Positions 50,126-62,643 of a stretch of DNA of 64,000 nucleotides are shown one piece after another. Source of the DNA: Neurospora tetraspora (lineage: Eukaryota; Ascomycota; Sordariomycetes; Sordariales; Sordariaceae). The notes below the pieces were generated by a model. The model searched no databases. It saw only the letters and a list, made by a program, of their open reading frames with translations, and was not told where the DNA came from. The stretch lies in the NCBI RefSeq assembly GCF_033439725.1, contig NW_026944385.1:2823001-2887000 (forward strand), written 5' to 3'. Both the position numbers and the translations under genes were made by a program. Position 1 is the first letter of the stretch. Every line of letters starts with the position of its first letter.

Positions 50126-51233
50126 GAACACGTTAGCCGACTTTTAGTTCTAGTACTGGAGCGACTGTCCGGAATTACGGTGGCTCGGTTGGGAAAAGGC
50201 GAGTGAGCATCCAGACTAATGACCGATCGGGTATCGGACAGCGGTTGGTAGAGACGGGGGCTTTCGAAGACGGCGTTCAAGTCGAGGAAGGATGTGCCTC
50301 GGGGGCCACTTTGCTCGATTCGAGATGGACCGTGTGCTCGGCTCTCAAGTCGTTGAGATGGCGGCTGGATAGGCGTTTGACAGACCGGTGCTAGCTGGTA
50401 TAGGTAGGTGTTGATTTGCCAGTGAAGCGTGTATTCTGGACCTGCCCTGTACAAACGGGGAGTTGAGTTGCAATTGTCTGTTTTGGAATTTTCTCGTCCT
50501 GTCTTTCATGTGTGTAAAGGTAGGTAGGTGTCTTGGAGCGCGAGGTGTTGAGGGTAGAGCAGCAGGCTGCCGCCAGGCAGTTGGGCGGTCGGGAGAGGGC
50601 TGCTGAGGGGCCAGGTGACAAGGACACGCCGGTTGCGAGGGGTGCGACGGTAGCTCGGGTAGCCATAGAATGACGACGGGACGTGGGCTTGGTGGGTCTC
50701 ACATGCCACCCGACGCTAGAGCGTGTCAGGCAGGCGGTGAACGCGATAGGGCACGTGCAAATGCTTATCAGCCAGCGCATTGCCTTTACTGTGACAAGTA
50801 CGTACCTCCCATGTACACTAGTATACTGGAGGCAAGTACATACATACAGAGTGCTTTTTGGACACTGTGCCTCTAACAGACGGGTAAACATTCCACTTTC
50901 CATGCTCAGGGGCTCCGAAAGGAGCATCTATCTGCGTACCTTTAACATATCTACGTTCTTTGGATTCAGAAACATAGTACCTTGCGGACGAACAACTGAG
51001 ATCGCACCTCAGGTCCAGATCGACCCTGGTAAGAAGGACACAGGATTTACAAGGCTCCTAAATAAACCCATCAGACGACAGATCCGCACGGGATACACGG
51101 GCAGTACGGGGTGCCTCGAAGCCTGAGCCGACGGCACAAGCCGTTCCTACAACTACTGTCATTGTGACAGATCAGCAGATACCTACCTCCCAGGACACTG
51201 GGCAAGAATTCCAGCTGATGATAAGTCGGAATC
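50126..51233. promoter_or_regulatory. Divergent ATG9/COG6 promoter
   Basis: 1.1 kb between the two start codons. It contains TAGGTAGGTG at 50401 and 50521 and GTACGTACC-like motifs near 50798-50860. A C-rich stretch in transcript sense precedes ATG9. No further gene is seen. Confidence 0.45.
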
Positions 51234-53459
51234 ATGCTCTCAGGCTCGACATCCGCGCCCCCGGTGCGGTCTTTGGTACTATCGCCGCGAGACAGTTCTG
51301 AGCTCTTGTCGCCAACAGGCCCCTTGACTCCAACATCGACCAAGAGTGCGGGCACGAGTGCCCTTTCCTCCAAGATCGCCAGCGTCCTGTCCACTTCGTA
51401 TGCCGACACCGAGTTCCGTGAGGCCCTTCTCTTGCTAGATGAGCGAGGGCTGCAGAATGTAGCAGAGAACCGTCGCAAGCTTCGGTTGGATCTTCAGAAA
51501 GAGGTCATCGACAGCAATGGAGAGATCATTCATGAGTTCGGCAAAGTCGCCGAGGTATGTGTTCTCGTTGTTCGCAGTGACACATAACTCGTGTTCCTCA
51601 ACCGCAGGCGAATGAGCCGCACACTGATGCACTTTTAGCAACTCAAACGCATCGGCTACACCATCGGCAAGCTCAACGAGAGCTACAGCGATATGAAAAC
51701 CCAGATCGATGCAGCTCATGCATCCACCGCATCTGCCTTGGGCGAGGCTTCACAACTCATGACGCAGAAGCGGCAGGTCGAAAGCAAGCAAGAGTTGCTC
51801 TCGACCTTTAAAACTCACTTCATCCTCACACAGGACGAAGTTGATGCCTTGACCTTGACCTCGGAGCCTGTAGACGACCTCTTTTTCTCAGTCCTCGCCA
51901 AGGCCAAAAAGATCAGCCGGGACTGTGAGGTTCTCTTGGGCTTTGAGGATCAGACGCTAGGGCTGGGCATCATGGAGCAAGTCACACGGAACCTGAATCA
52001 CGGATTCCAGAAGCTTTACCGATGGGTCCAGAGGGAGTTTAAATCGCTAAATCTTGAGAACCCCCAAATTGGCTCGGCCATCCGCCGAGCTCTCCGCGTT
52101 TTGGCTGAGAGACCTACTCTTTTCCAAAACTGTTTAGACTTCTTCGCCGAAGCCCGCGAGCACGTCCTGTCCGAGGCTTTCTACACTGCCTTGACAGGCA
52201 GTTCGGCTGCTGGACAGGGAGACCCTTCGATCAAGCCCATTGAGCTAGTAGCCCATGACCCCTTGAGATATGTGGGGGACATGCTCGCCTGGTCTCACTC
52301 GGCCGCAGTGGGCGAAAGAGAGGCGCTCGAAGTCCTGTTCATATCCGAGGGTGACGAGATCGCCAAAGGCATTCAGGTGGGCCGAGAGGCTGAAGTCTGG
52401 CGGCTCGTGGCCGAGGATGGGGAGGAAATGGCTGCCTTCGATCCTGTTACGGCCCTGAACCAACTAGTAGATAGAGACATGTCCGGTGCAGTCCGTATCC
52501 TACGACAGAGGGTCGAACAGGTCATCCAGACGAATGAGGAGACCATCCTGGCCTTCAGACTTGCGAACCTCATTAACTTTTATAAGAGCACATTCTCCAG
52601 GTTGGTGGGCCCCACGTCGGTTCTCGTTGAAGCGATGGGTACCCTCGAAACGGAAGCATTACGCCAATTTCGATCTCTGGCTCGGGACCACGTCGCCACT
52701 CTTCAAACCGAGTTCCAGCATACTCCACCAGACCTTCGGCCACCCGAGTTCCTCACGGATGCGTTGGAGCAACTATCGGCAATCATGAAAACGTACGAAA
52801 CGTCACTAAGTTCATCGGGTGATGATCCGGAAGCAGAGTTTGAGTCCATCATGGCCGAGGCGTTCGACCCATTCATGGCTGGCTGCATCAACATGGCCAA
52901 CAATGCCAGCCCGCCGTCCAAATCCATTTTCCTCATCAACTGCTTCTTGGCTGCACGGACAACGCTCTCCGGTTTCACCTTTGTTCGCAAGTATGCCACC
53001 GATATACAGACCAAGATTGAGGAGGAAAAGGCGCGGTTGGTCATTGCACAGTACAAGCTCTTCAAGGCCGAGTCCGGTCTGGACTCCCTCATTGAAGCGC
53101 TGACTGGGCTGGACATACAGAAGAAGGATGATGTTGGAAAGGTTGCGACACTAGAGGAGGTTCAGCCTGAAGCACTGCGACAGTCAAGTCAGAAGCTCGA
53201 CGATTTCTTGCCATCGGCGTTGATTGATGCGACGGAGAAGCTCAAGAATCTTCAGGATTCAAAGCTGGCGAGCGATGTGACCGAGGAGGCAGCCGAAAGA
53301 TTCTGCGTGGATTTTGAGCATGTGGAGGAGATGTTGTTGTCGGCTGACGAGCTGGCGGAGCAAAGGAGAGCCGAGGAGGACGGTGAGGAGGAACACGTCC
53401 AAAGTCTTCGGGCGCTGTTCCCAAGGACATCGAGCGAGATTCGCGTGCTATTGTCGTAG
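51234..53459 (+). CDS. COG6: Conserved oligomeric Golgi complex subunit COG6
   Basis: 713 residues, two exons (51234-51554 and 51639-53459; intron 84 bp). COG6 belongs to lobe B of the COG tether, which captures vesicles for retrograde traffic within the Golgi. The N-terminal coiled region has [42 protein letters not shown] and [16 protein letters not shown], all COG6 family blocks. The long helical body includes [32 protein letters not shown] and a [16 protein letters not shown] motif. It ends with [16 protein letters not shown], as in other fungal COG6 proteins. Start is the only well-placed ATG in frame before the conserved region. It shares its promoter region with ATG9. Confidence 0.95.
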
Positions 53460-54507
53460 AGCGATCGAAACGGCGAAGGAAGGAAAGCCAGCTATTGCTA
53501 CCACTGACGGGACCCAGGTCTGCCAGGTTCTCGTCAAAATAGTTTCAATCTCATAAAAGTCTAGACCGCTGGGTAAATCACACGTCAACAACTAGCCGGT
53601 GTCAAGAACTCAGGTCCAGTGTGTAGTAGTCGCCATATGACTGAAGAACGGCCATTGAGTAGTAATAAACATAGGTACCTCTACAAGTAAGCAATATGAG
53701 ATTGACGGCCATCTCACATGGGACGAGACTGAGCTTAAATCTTGTCAGTCCTGTAAGTCGGCGCGGAGCCGCGGACGAGGAGGCCTGGAAGCTGAATGTG
53801 GGGCGGTGCGGGGCATCCCGGCCGTCCCGACTCCCGAAGCCCGTGGGAGCTTCTGGGGATATCAACGTCATTTTCGGGACGCGCTTGACGGGTGTTGACG
53901 GTCCCGATGGAAGCTCATATGAATGGGGCGCGTCGTGCGATCGACCTCTCTATTACGGGGGTAGCGACAACGTTCTAGCTGGAGTAGATGTAGGTTGCGC
54001 CTCCTACTGTCCAGAGGTCAAAAGATAGCAGGCGGGCAGGTACATACACAGAAAGGCAGACAAACAGGCGAAGCAGGTACCTGCCACTCTTTGCCAGGTC
54101 CCCACCTGCCCGCCCCAGTTCATGCCCCACTACGTCTTCAGCTAGGTCCCGTCAGGGCGGTTGCCACAATGTTATAGGTAGCCTAACTTAAAAATGCCAT
54201 ATACTGTGTACAAGTATTAGATCCTAGGTACCTACTGTATTGATACCTTACTAACCTCAAGGTACTTAAGGTAAGTTGGCACGTCACGGTCGCAACTCAA
54301 CGACGCACATTGATTCCGTCAACCTCACGTTGCACTGCCGTACGTGGATTCCAGTGGCCTACAAGCACGCTACCTCTTACGTTTCAAGCAACGTACGTGT
54401 AGACTGGAGCCTTCCTTGGGAGACCCCGTTAGACCCGTCCTTTCCATCCGGCAACTGCCCTCTCCCTTCGCAAGGGCGATGCCGTCTTGTATCAGGGAAA
54501 AAGCTTG
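53460..54507. other. COG6 3' flank up to the right retrotransposon
   Basis: 1.05 kb. Composition is normal, with GGTACCT repeats toward 54030-54275. The open frames at 53696-54028 and 54276-54539 have no family features; the latter runs into the LTR. No gene supported. Confidence 0.45.
54170..54275. repeat. GGTACCT/AGGTACTTAAGG repeat cluster
   Basis: Copies of TAGGTAGCC, CTAGGTACCTAC, GATACCTTAC and AAGGTACTTAAGGTAAG lie within 100 bp, about 230 bp from the retrotransposon edge. Confidence 0.5.
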
Positions 54508-54812
54508 TATTAATTGAATTGATTGGTAGAAGAAAATAAAGATGAGGAGGAGAATTAGAACCTCTACAAATTTGGGGCGGCTAATTTTAAATATATAAGA
54601 ATCCATCCCTAACTATCCTTTTTATTAGGCCTTACTAAGTACTTAATTTCCTCATATACTTAGCTACTTTCTATTCTAAATAACCTCTTCCTTCCTATCT
54701 TCGTAAGCTCCTTCTATATATATATTGATACCTTCCTTCTAGAGGGCTATATACAGGGTAAGCGTTATATAATATGGGCCCGTCGGTTAAGAGTTAGTAT
54801 CGAGTCCTAATA
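54508..54812 (-). repeat. LTR of element B (3' LTR in element orientation)
   Basis: 305 bp, aligned without net length change to 62178-62482. It begins TAT where the partner begins TGT, and ends ATA where the partner ends ACA. Mutation is strongest toward the inner end (about 54745-54812). Confidence 0.9.
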
Positions 54813-55884
54813 ATTACCCCTATAAGAAAAACTTGTAGCGCCCTCGTTATATATATAAAAAATTCCCAAAAAAAAAATTAATTTATAAGGTTATTAATAT
54901 TCACTTTATATTTTACCCATACTTCCAATACCTTTAGACTCTTTATTACTAATTATTTCGCTATTACCTATTAATTATATATCTACAGCATATTCTTATA
55001 TAATACTAAGTATCGTAAATTCTTTTCTATTAATACTTCATTAATTACTAATACTTTATCCGGTAGTACGGGAGGAATATAAAGTAAACTTCAACCAAAG
55101 GAATCTATTTACACTAGCTTAAGGTAGTTAATAGAAAGAACGGGATGGACTTTCTAATATTTAAATACGTCGATTTTATATACCGCTTTTCTAATTCGTT
55201 AAATAATAATAAAGGGCCTTACGTACTTTTATCCGAACTTAGGTCCTAGAAGCGTTATTTATAATATTATATAACCTTTATATAGACGGAAGTAGATTTT
55301 TTAGTTAATATCGAAGAATTTGGGATTATAACGCTTATTATAATAGTATTTAATAGATATAGCGGTTATAATTAGAGTATTTTAAGCGTCCAAACGAATT
55401 TAAATAAGGTCGTTAATAATAAGGATATGACTAGTAATTACGTCGGAAATATCGTTAGGTCGGAAACTTATAATAATTTTATTAGGATAAATTTAAATTA
55501 TATTATTTATAGCGTTATTTTGCCTGAATTAGATCTTAAGTAAAATTATTAAAATTCTAAATTATATGGGACGTAAATATATATATATAAAATAGATTCA
55601 ATAATTTATATTATACGTTCGCTTTATCCGTCGGTTTAAGGGTAATACGCTGTTAAATATAGGAATATAATTCCTAATATACGCTACGCTTCTTTCTATA
55701 GGGCGGTTATAAATTTCAGATCCTTATTATTAATAATTTTACGTATTATTTCCTAATTATAGTTTATTAGGGTATTAATTAAGAATATTACCTAATCTTT
55801 AACCGTACTCGTTAATTTCCCGGGAATTCAAATAATTTAATTAAAAAATTTATCGGTAACAACAAAATAAATATTGAATTCTTT

Positions 55885-56030
55885 TTCGGAATAAGGGCAA
55901 TCCAAGTATAAAATCCATCATAATATCGTAGTATAGGACGGGGGGACCGAATATAGGCTACAAATTTCCGTATACTTTATAATAATTAATTTAAAATAGT
56001 TTATAGTCGGAGTATTTTTGCATGTAATCT
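55885..56030 (-). pseudogene. Fossil integrase of element B
   Basis: The minus strand reads a KLF..NYYKVYGNL segment, a stop, PIFGPP and then MMDFILGLP, matching the part of Ty3/Gypsy integrases in which the zinc-binding C..C is followed by the first catalytic Asp in a (T/M)xDFI..LP motif. Here the Asp survives (GAT at about 55914-55916) but flanking stops show the frame is dead. Confidence 0.7.
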
Positions 56031-57459
56031 ATAAGGTTCTTATATATCCAATAAATAAAATATAATCTAGTAAACTCTCGTAATTTCGCATAATTATAAT
56101 AATTTAGGCCGTAGAATTAATCGAATACGTCGACGAAATAGGGTGATAGAATATAAAAACGGGGAGCGTATTCGTTAATAATATATTAGAATAGTTTATT
56201 TTAATTTCGAATAATAATCTTACACAATTTTATAGTTGGAACGTTTTATTATATTTAATTATATTAATAATATACCTCTATATATTATTTGATTAATAGC
56301 TTCTAATAAATCGGGCCTAGAATTTAAAGTATATTTTAATAAGGGTAATTGGCTTAGGTCCTTAATTTAATATATTGGATAGGGGGGTAGGGTTAACGAC
56401 GGTAGCGGGGACGAATAATTCAATATAGGGTAGAATTAGTAATTCGTTTTCTCCTATTAAAGCTTATATTTTAAAAATATTACCGGGTAATTCATTAAAT
56501 CTACCGGGGGCGCTTAAGTCAGTCTAATTATTCGTTAATGGTAATTGTAATAGCGTATCGGGGACAATATAATCTTTACTAAACTTATAAACGATTTTAA
56601 AATTATATATACTAATAATTTCTAATACTTTAATTAATCGTTTATTTAATACGTTAGTAACTATAGAATTTATAATATCAATTTATGTTTGTAAGCTAAT
56701 AATAGCGTTATAATTTATAATGATATATATAGGTGGAGATTTGTATACGTTAATTTAATATTTACATTTGTTTAATATTTAAATAAATCTTAGAATTTCT
56801 ATTTTTATCGATTAATATTTCTTCTCGGTATTAGATAGTATACGAAATAAGTAAACAATAAGTTTGATAATTATACGAAGTAAAGGCTAAATTGGGTTTA
56901 ATGCAAATATAGATTTTAATACTATATTTTTGATGTAATACATTTGATTACTAATCCCTTCCGTAGAAACGTCGACTTTAATAAATAGAAGTTTATTATT
57001 AACGAAGAAGTATAATATAATATATTTTAATAGGACGCTTTTGATTTCATTAAATATATTAATGTCTACTTAAGTAGGTTCAGTTAAAGCGATACCGGTA
57101 GACTATCGTTTTATACGTTTAAAATTTAATCGTTTATTATCTCGTAGTAATATAATTTTACAATCCTCTAATAGTTATATAATAACAGAATATTGCGGTA
57201 TAAATTATTTATTATAATTATATATACCAATAAATCGCTTAAGATCGTTCAGGGTTTTAGGAAATTCGATTTTAGTAATAGTGGTTATACGCTCTTTTAT
57301 ATTATTTATATTAAAAATATACACTATTCGACCTAATATTAGTACGTTGGGGAAACTGATAAATGATTTAGATAGGCCAATGGAAATATTATACTAACGT
57401 AGTTTAGATAGAACCTATTCGAAATAAGAGAAATTGTCGTCTAATATTTTAAAGGTAAT

Positions 57460-57850
57460 AATTATATTATTATAATAGTAATTAATTACGTTAATATTAT
57501 CTATTAAAAATTTATTTAATATTAGACGTAGCCGTTAGATTTTTTATATTTTATAATAGCGTAATTAAAAGTATATTAACTTTTATAAGTTGTTATAGTA
57601 AAAACCTATCAATTCTAAAGATAAACGCGCTATTAATAATAGAATAAAATAGCATTAAAGACGGTACTGAATTTTGTAGAATATATTTTATTTAAAATTC
57701 CGTCTTATATTTTTATTAAATATACGTTAAGTAGGATTATACGATTTAAATTACGAATATTGATTATTATACGGCCCTTTTTAGTACCGTCGGATATATT
57801 TTTCTAAATAATAAAGACGGGAAAGTTGAAAGGTGTCTAAAACGTTATTC
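57460..57850 (-). pseudogene. Fossil reverse transcriptase of element B
   Basis: From about 57840 downward on the minus strand: TPFNFPVFII, a stop, KN, then DGTKKGRIIINIRNLNRI. Next, near 57690-57630, comes FSTVFNAILFYY, a degraded version of the lineage's TVDAxSFFYQW motif. The catalytic box at 57477-57466 is YYNN where active enzymes have YxDD. This motif order identifies the RT of a fungal Ty3/Gypsy lineage. Stops and the Asp-to-Asn changes show it is inactive. Confidence 0.8.
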
Positions 57851-59369
57851 TAATAATTTTATTATTATATTCCAAGTATTTAATTATATTCGTAATAATT
57901 TTTAAATTTACGGCCTTAAGTAAATATATTTTATATTTCTTAAGGATATTGTTTTCCTATCTAGGCTTTATCGTAGCTTTTATTTATTAATCGTCTTTAA
58001 TCGTTACGAACCCTTTATTTTTAAAAACGTTTTAGTAGTAATATAGGAATACTTCAATACGTTAATCCTTATTAATTTAGAGTAAAATCGTTACGCTATT
58101 ATCTAATATACGGTTATTAAATTTATTTATTATAATTAATAGAGGCGGTATATTATCTTTATTTAATTAATAAGTTACGAAAGTTATTATATCTATATAG
58201 AATATTTTATCAACCTTACTAATATAAGTAATAGGATTGAAAGTACTAATATAGCCGACGGTTATATTTTTTATAATAGTAAGTAAGCGATTTCCTAGGT
58301 TAGATAGGAAAATATAATATAAATAATAATTCATTTGTTAAACCTAAAATATATATTATATAATAGGTTAGAATAGAAAGTCTTATCCGTTATTATAATA
58401 AATATAATAATCTACCGGGAAGAATATAATCGTCCTTAATAGAATAACGACGTATTAAATATATTTAATTACAGCGTTAATAGAATTTATATAACGTTGG
58501 AGAGAATACAATATATAAATACCGTATAATAATATAATAATAAAATCTTTACATAAATTAATATTAAAGCCTTCAGGTATTAAGTAATTAGTACTTAGTA
58601 GTATATTAGCCGTTAGTTTATTAACGATAGTAACTTCGTATTAAAAATATATAAAGGTTGATTTTAATTTAGTAAGGTTTGGATTAACGGAATTTAGTTT
58701 ACTTAAACCCGGTTTAATAGAATCTAATTTAATCGGTTTTCGAATACCTTTAAAATATATATTTATAATAAAAAAGTTTAAAGAAGAATATATAATAGCG
58801 CCGATACCGCGTACGATTATAAGGGTAGGGCGGTGTTGAATTTAAAAATAAGGGTAATATTTTTATAGCTATAATCGATTTACTAATATAATATTTATAC
58901 TTATATTATTATATATTATTTATTCGTTATTAATATTTTGATTTACAATGATAACGAAACGTAAATAAATATATAATTTAAAATTAAATCCGTCGTTATA
59001 TCACGGTCGTAAAGTTAAAGAATTTACAACCGTTAATCGGTTTTTACTATCGATTTTATAATTAATTTAAATCGGAGCGGACTAATAGGTTAAGTGTTAG
59101 TTTTTATAATAGCGACGTTAGCGAAGCGAATACTTTTACGTTTTTTAATATTAGAATATAATCGATATATATAGAAATATTCAGTATAAATATACTTTAT
59201 AAATTAGTTTTTACTTGGAAATTTATAGTAGTAAAAGCGATATTTAAAATCTATTACTTATATTGTAATAAAATTCGTAACGGTACCTTAGTCGTTTATA
59301 TTAGGTTAATTATTATTAACTTATTTTGCATTAAGGGTAATTCTTAAATTATCTATAGGACTGTCTTCC

Positions 59370-59477
<108 letters not shown>

Positions 59478-62177
59478 GAATACGCGTTTTACTTTACGTT
59501 ATTATCTTCGATTATAGGGGTATAGTATACATTTTTAAAAGGAGCGGAGGAACGTTTAGTATTAGAATTTTAACGACCTCTATTATTATTATTATATATC
59601 AACTTATTGTAATATTATTATTATTGAATTTATTATAGTAGCTAACTATATAGCAGCGTATTTAGGTTAAAGGGTTTATTCGACGCTAGCTTATTATTCT
59701 ATTATTTTGGAGTAGAAGATTTACTATTACGATTATTACGAAATTCTTACGCTTAAACCCGGTTATTAAATATAATCTTTTTTTAAAATGCTCTCTTTTT
59801 CGCGTAAGTCAGCTATAAATACTTCTATTATAATCAATATATTAGGTTTGGATAAGATACTTTGTATATTGCCCTTTATTATTTCAAAGGCGGAGAAAAT
59901 TTAACTGAAAATATTTTTACTAATTATTTTAATATTACCAATAATTATTTAGGTAAAAGTTTAAATATCTTTCCTATTGGCAATATCTTTTAAAATAAAC
60001 TTAATTACTTAGAAATATTAATTTATAATAAAATAGTCGATTTTAAACTTTTTAATAAATTTTACGTATATAGTATTAACGGAAGTAATTTCGAATAATT
60101 ACCGATTAGCATTAAATAGAATATAATTATACTATAAAAGGGTATTACTTTAGAAATATTATATTTAAATTTCGCCGACCTAGGCGTTAGAATAAGTACG
60201 GGCTAAATGCTTAAAATGGTCCGTAAAAGCTTAAATATAAGAGTATTTATTAATACGTTTATTAAAGAAAATGCCGGTACCTAATTTATTACTGAATTCT
60301 AAATTAAAGAATCTAATATATTTTACTTTAAATAGTCCGCCGTTACTATTATATCCAACGTCCCGCAATACTAATATAATAGCGTTTATAGTATTAATTT
60401 AAATATTATTAATAGTAGTGACCTATATTTTACTTAGTATTTCGGTAGTAATAATTGCTAAAGTAGTTAGAATATCGCCCTCCGGTATTTTATCCTTCCC
60501 CTTCTTATCTACTATATTACTTAAATCGCCGATTTCGTTAATAAGGCTTTCGAAGTCTCTAAACCCAGGGAACTAACGCCGTAGTAAGATAGGGGGAACG
60601 AAATTAAATAGTAACAGGGGGGCAATAAATTTAAATAAGGGTAAGAAGCCGTTGTTAAATTAAAGGAATTTAAATTGGGGAATATTAAGGAGCTTAACGT
60701 TAAGGCGATTAAAATTAAAGAATTCGATATATAAATTTATATTAGGGATTTCGATATTAAAATCCTTCTTATAATTTAGGAATTCGATATTAGAATTGCC
60801 GGCGGTATTAATAATAAAAGCGCCAGGAATTTATAAATTACTATTACGTTTACTACGGGGTTTAAATAAATTGTAATAAAATTAGCAGAAAGTATTTCTA
60901 ACGGAAATAAATAGGATTTATTATAAAATTAAATCCAGTTAAAAGTAATTAGGATTAAGACTTACTATTTCTCTATAGCGTAAACAATATACTAATATAC
61001 GAAAATAATAAATACTTTAAAAGTCTCAAAATATTAAATTTACATTAAAAATATGGAATAATTTTTAACGAAGTATTAAAATTGTACTAAAGAGTTACGG
61101 AAATTTCTACTTAGCCCAGTTATAAATATAGATTTAATATATTTATTTTGTAGGGGATATTAGATTATTAGTAAATAATGAAATCAATTTTAATTAACGC
61201 GTGAATAATAAAATTTGATACGATACTACAGTAGAAATTTAATATAATTATAAAGCTAACGCGTATTAGGAGTAGCCAATATAATTTTTTTTGGAATTTA
61301 TTAAGAAAAGTTTAAAATGATCTTTTACGTTTATATTAGTCTAAGGGGTATAGGGATTTATAGATTAGTAGAATTATATAATTGCGACCGTATTCGTTTC
61401 TTATGATTTTTTTTAACTATATCAATATCCTTACCAGAATAAAATTTTACGGCGTAACAATATTAAATATCATAAAATCGAAAGAATTAACGTACTTATT
61501 TTTCGATCGGTATATGGGAAAATTAATAATATTAATTTTTAATAGTAGTAGAGGGGATATATATAGCCGGCTAAGGGAATCGAGCAACGGAATTGAAATA
61601 GAAAGTCGAGCGGTAGCGTTAAAGTAGAAAATCGAACAATAGGGTCGAAAGAAGAGGAGAAGAGAGGGGGAGAGGTAAGCCGGCCGAGGACCTTAGTCGG
61701 CGGCGGCGGCGGAATTAGTAATTTAGTATCAATAGAGGTTTTAATTAGGGAAGATTAGTAATTATTAACCGTTAAATATATGTAAGGGGCCTAAGACGCG
61801 GGGACGCAACGTATAGTAGTATTAACGATAGGAGAAACTAAGCTGGTAGCTAGAGAAATTATTAATTTGTAGCTTTAACTATAGTAGTAATATTATAATT
61901 AAGAACGGTTAAATTAATAATATTAATAGTATAATTAATCCTTTATCTATAATAATTAATATTGAATTATATAGTAAGGTAATTAATATAATTAAAATAG
62001 TAATCGCTTCGAGGAGAAGACGACCGCGGAGCGAGGGAGAAATAATCGATATTTAAGGGGAAATTAAGAGAACGATTAAATTTAGAGGGAGGAGGAGTAA
62101 GAATTAGTAGGAGAAGAAAAGAAGACCCGCGTCCTTATATTTTTGGTGGCGTATTAGATTATTAGAGAAAAGGTTTA

Positions 62178-62482
62178 TGTTAATTGAATTGATTAGTAGA
62201 AGGAGATGAAGATAAGGAGGAAAATTAGAACTTCTAGAAGCTTAGGGCGGCTAGTCTTAAATATATAGGAATCCGTCCCCAACTATCCTTCTTATTAGGC
62301 CTTACTAAGTACCTAATTTCCTCGTATGCTTGGCTGCCTTCTATTCTAAATAACCTCTTCCTTCCTATCTTCGTAGGCTCCTTCTATATATATACTAATA
62401 CCTTCCTTCTAAAGGGCTATATGCGGGGTAAGCGCTATGTGGCACGGGCCCGTTGGTTAGGGGTCGGTGCCGAGTCCTAACA
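62178..62482 (-). repeat. LTR of element B (5' LTR in element orientation)
   Basis: 305 bp, partner of 54508-54812 with canonical TG...CA ends on the plus strand. Its outer part (about 62400-62482, ending GTCCTAACA) retains G and C where the partner has A and T. Confidence 0.9.
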
Positions 62483-62643
62483 GTCTATGCGCGTAGATCT
62501 ATACAGCCCGATCCACAGCACCTGCTGAGATCTTGTTCTTGACCAGACACTCACGTCTAGGCCCGCCCTTGGAGAGTGGGAGCCCGCTACGCCCATCTTA
62601 AAGTACAGACATACCGTGATGTGTATACGTCTTACTTCTTACG
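62483..62643 (+). promoter_or_regulatory. Residual 5' region of the MIT/AAA gene
   Basis: Only 161 bp lie between the retrotransposon end and the start codon at 62644. Sequence is of normal composition, without an obvious TATA box. The ancestral promoter is likely either interrupted by the element or contained here. Confidence 0.4.

Noticed and set aside
53696-54028. 110-codon frame downstream of COG6
   Set aside because: Compositionally odd, no recognisable domain, and partly within a repeat-bearing flank.
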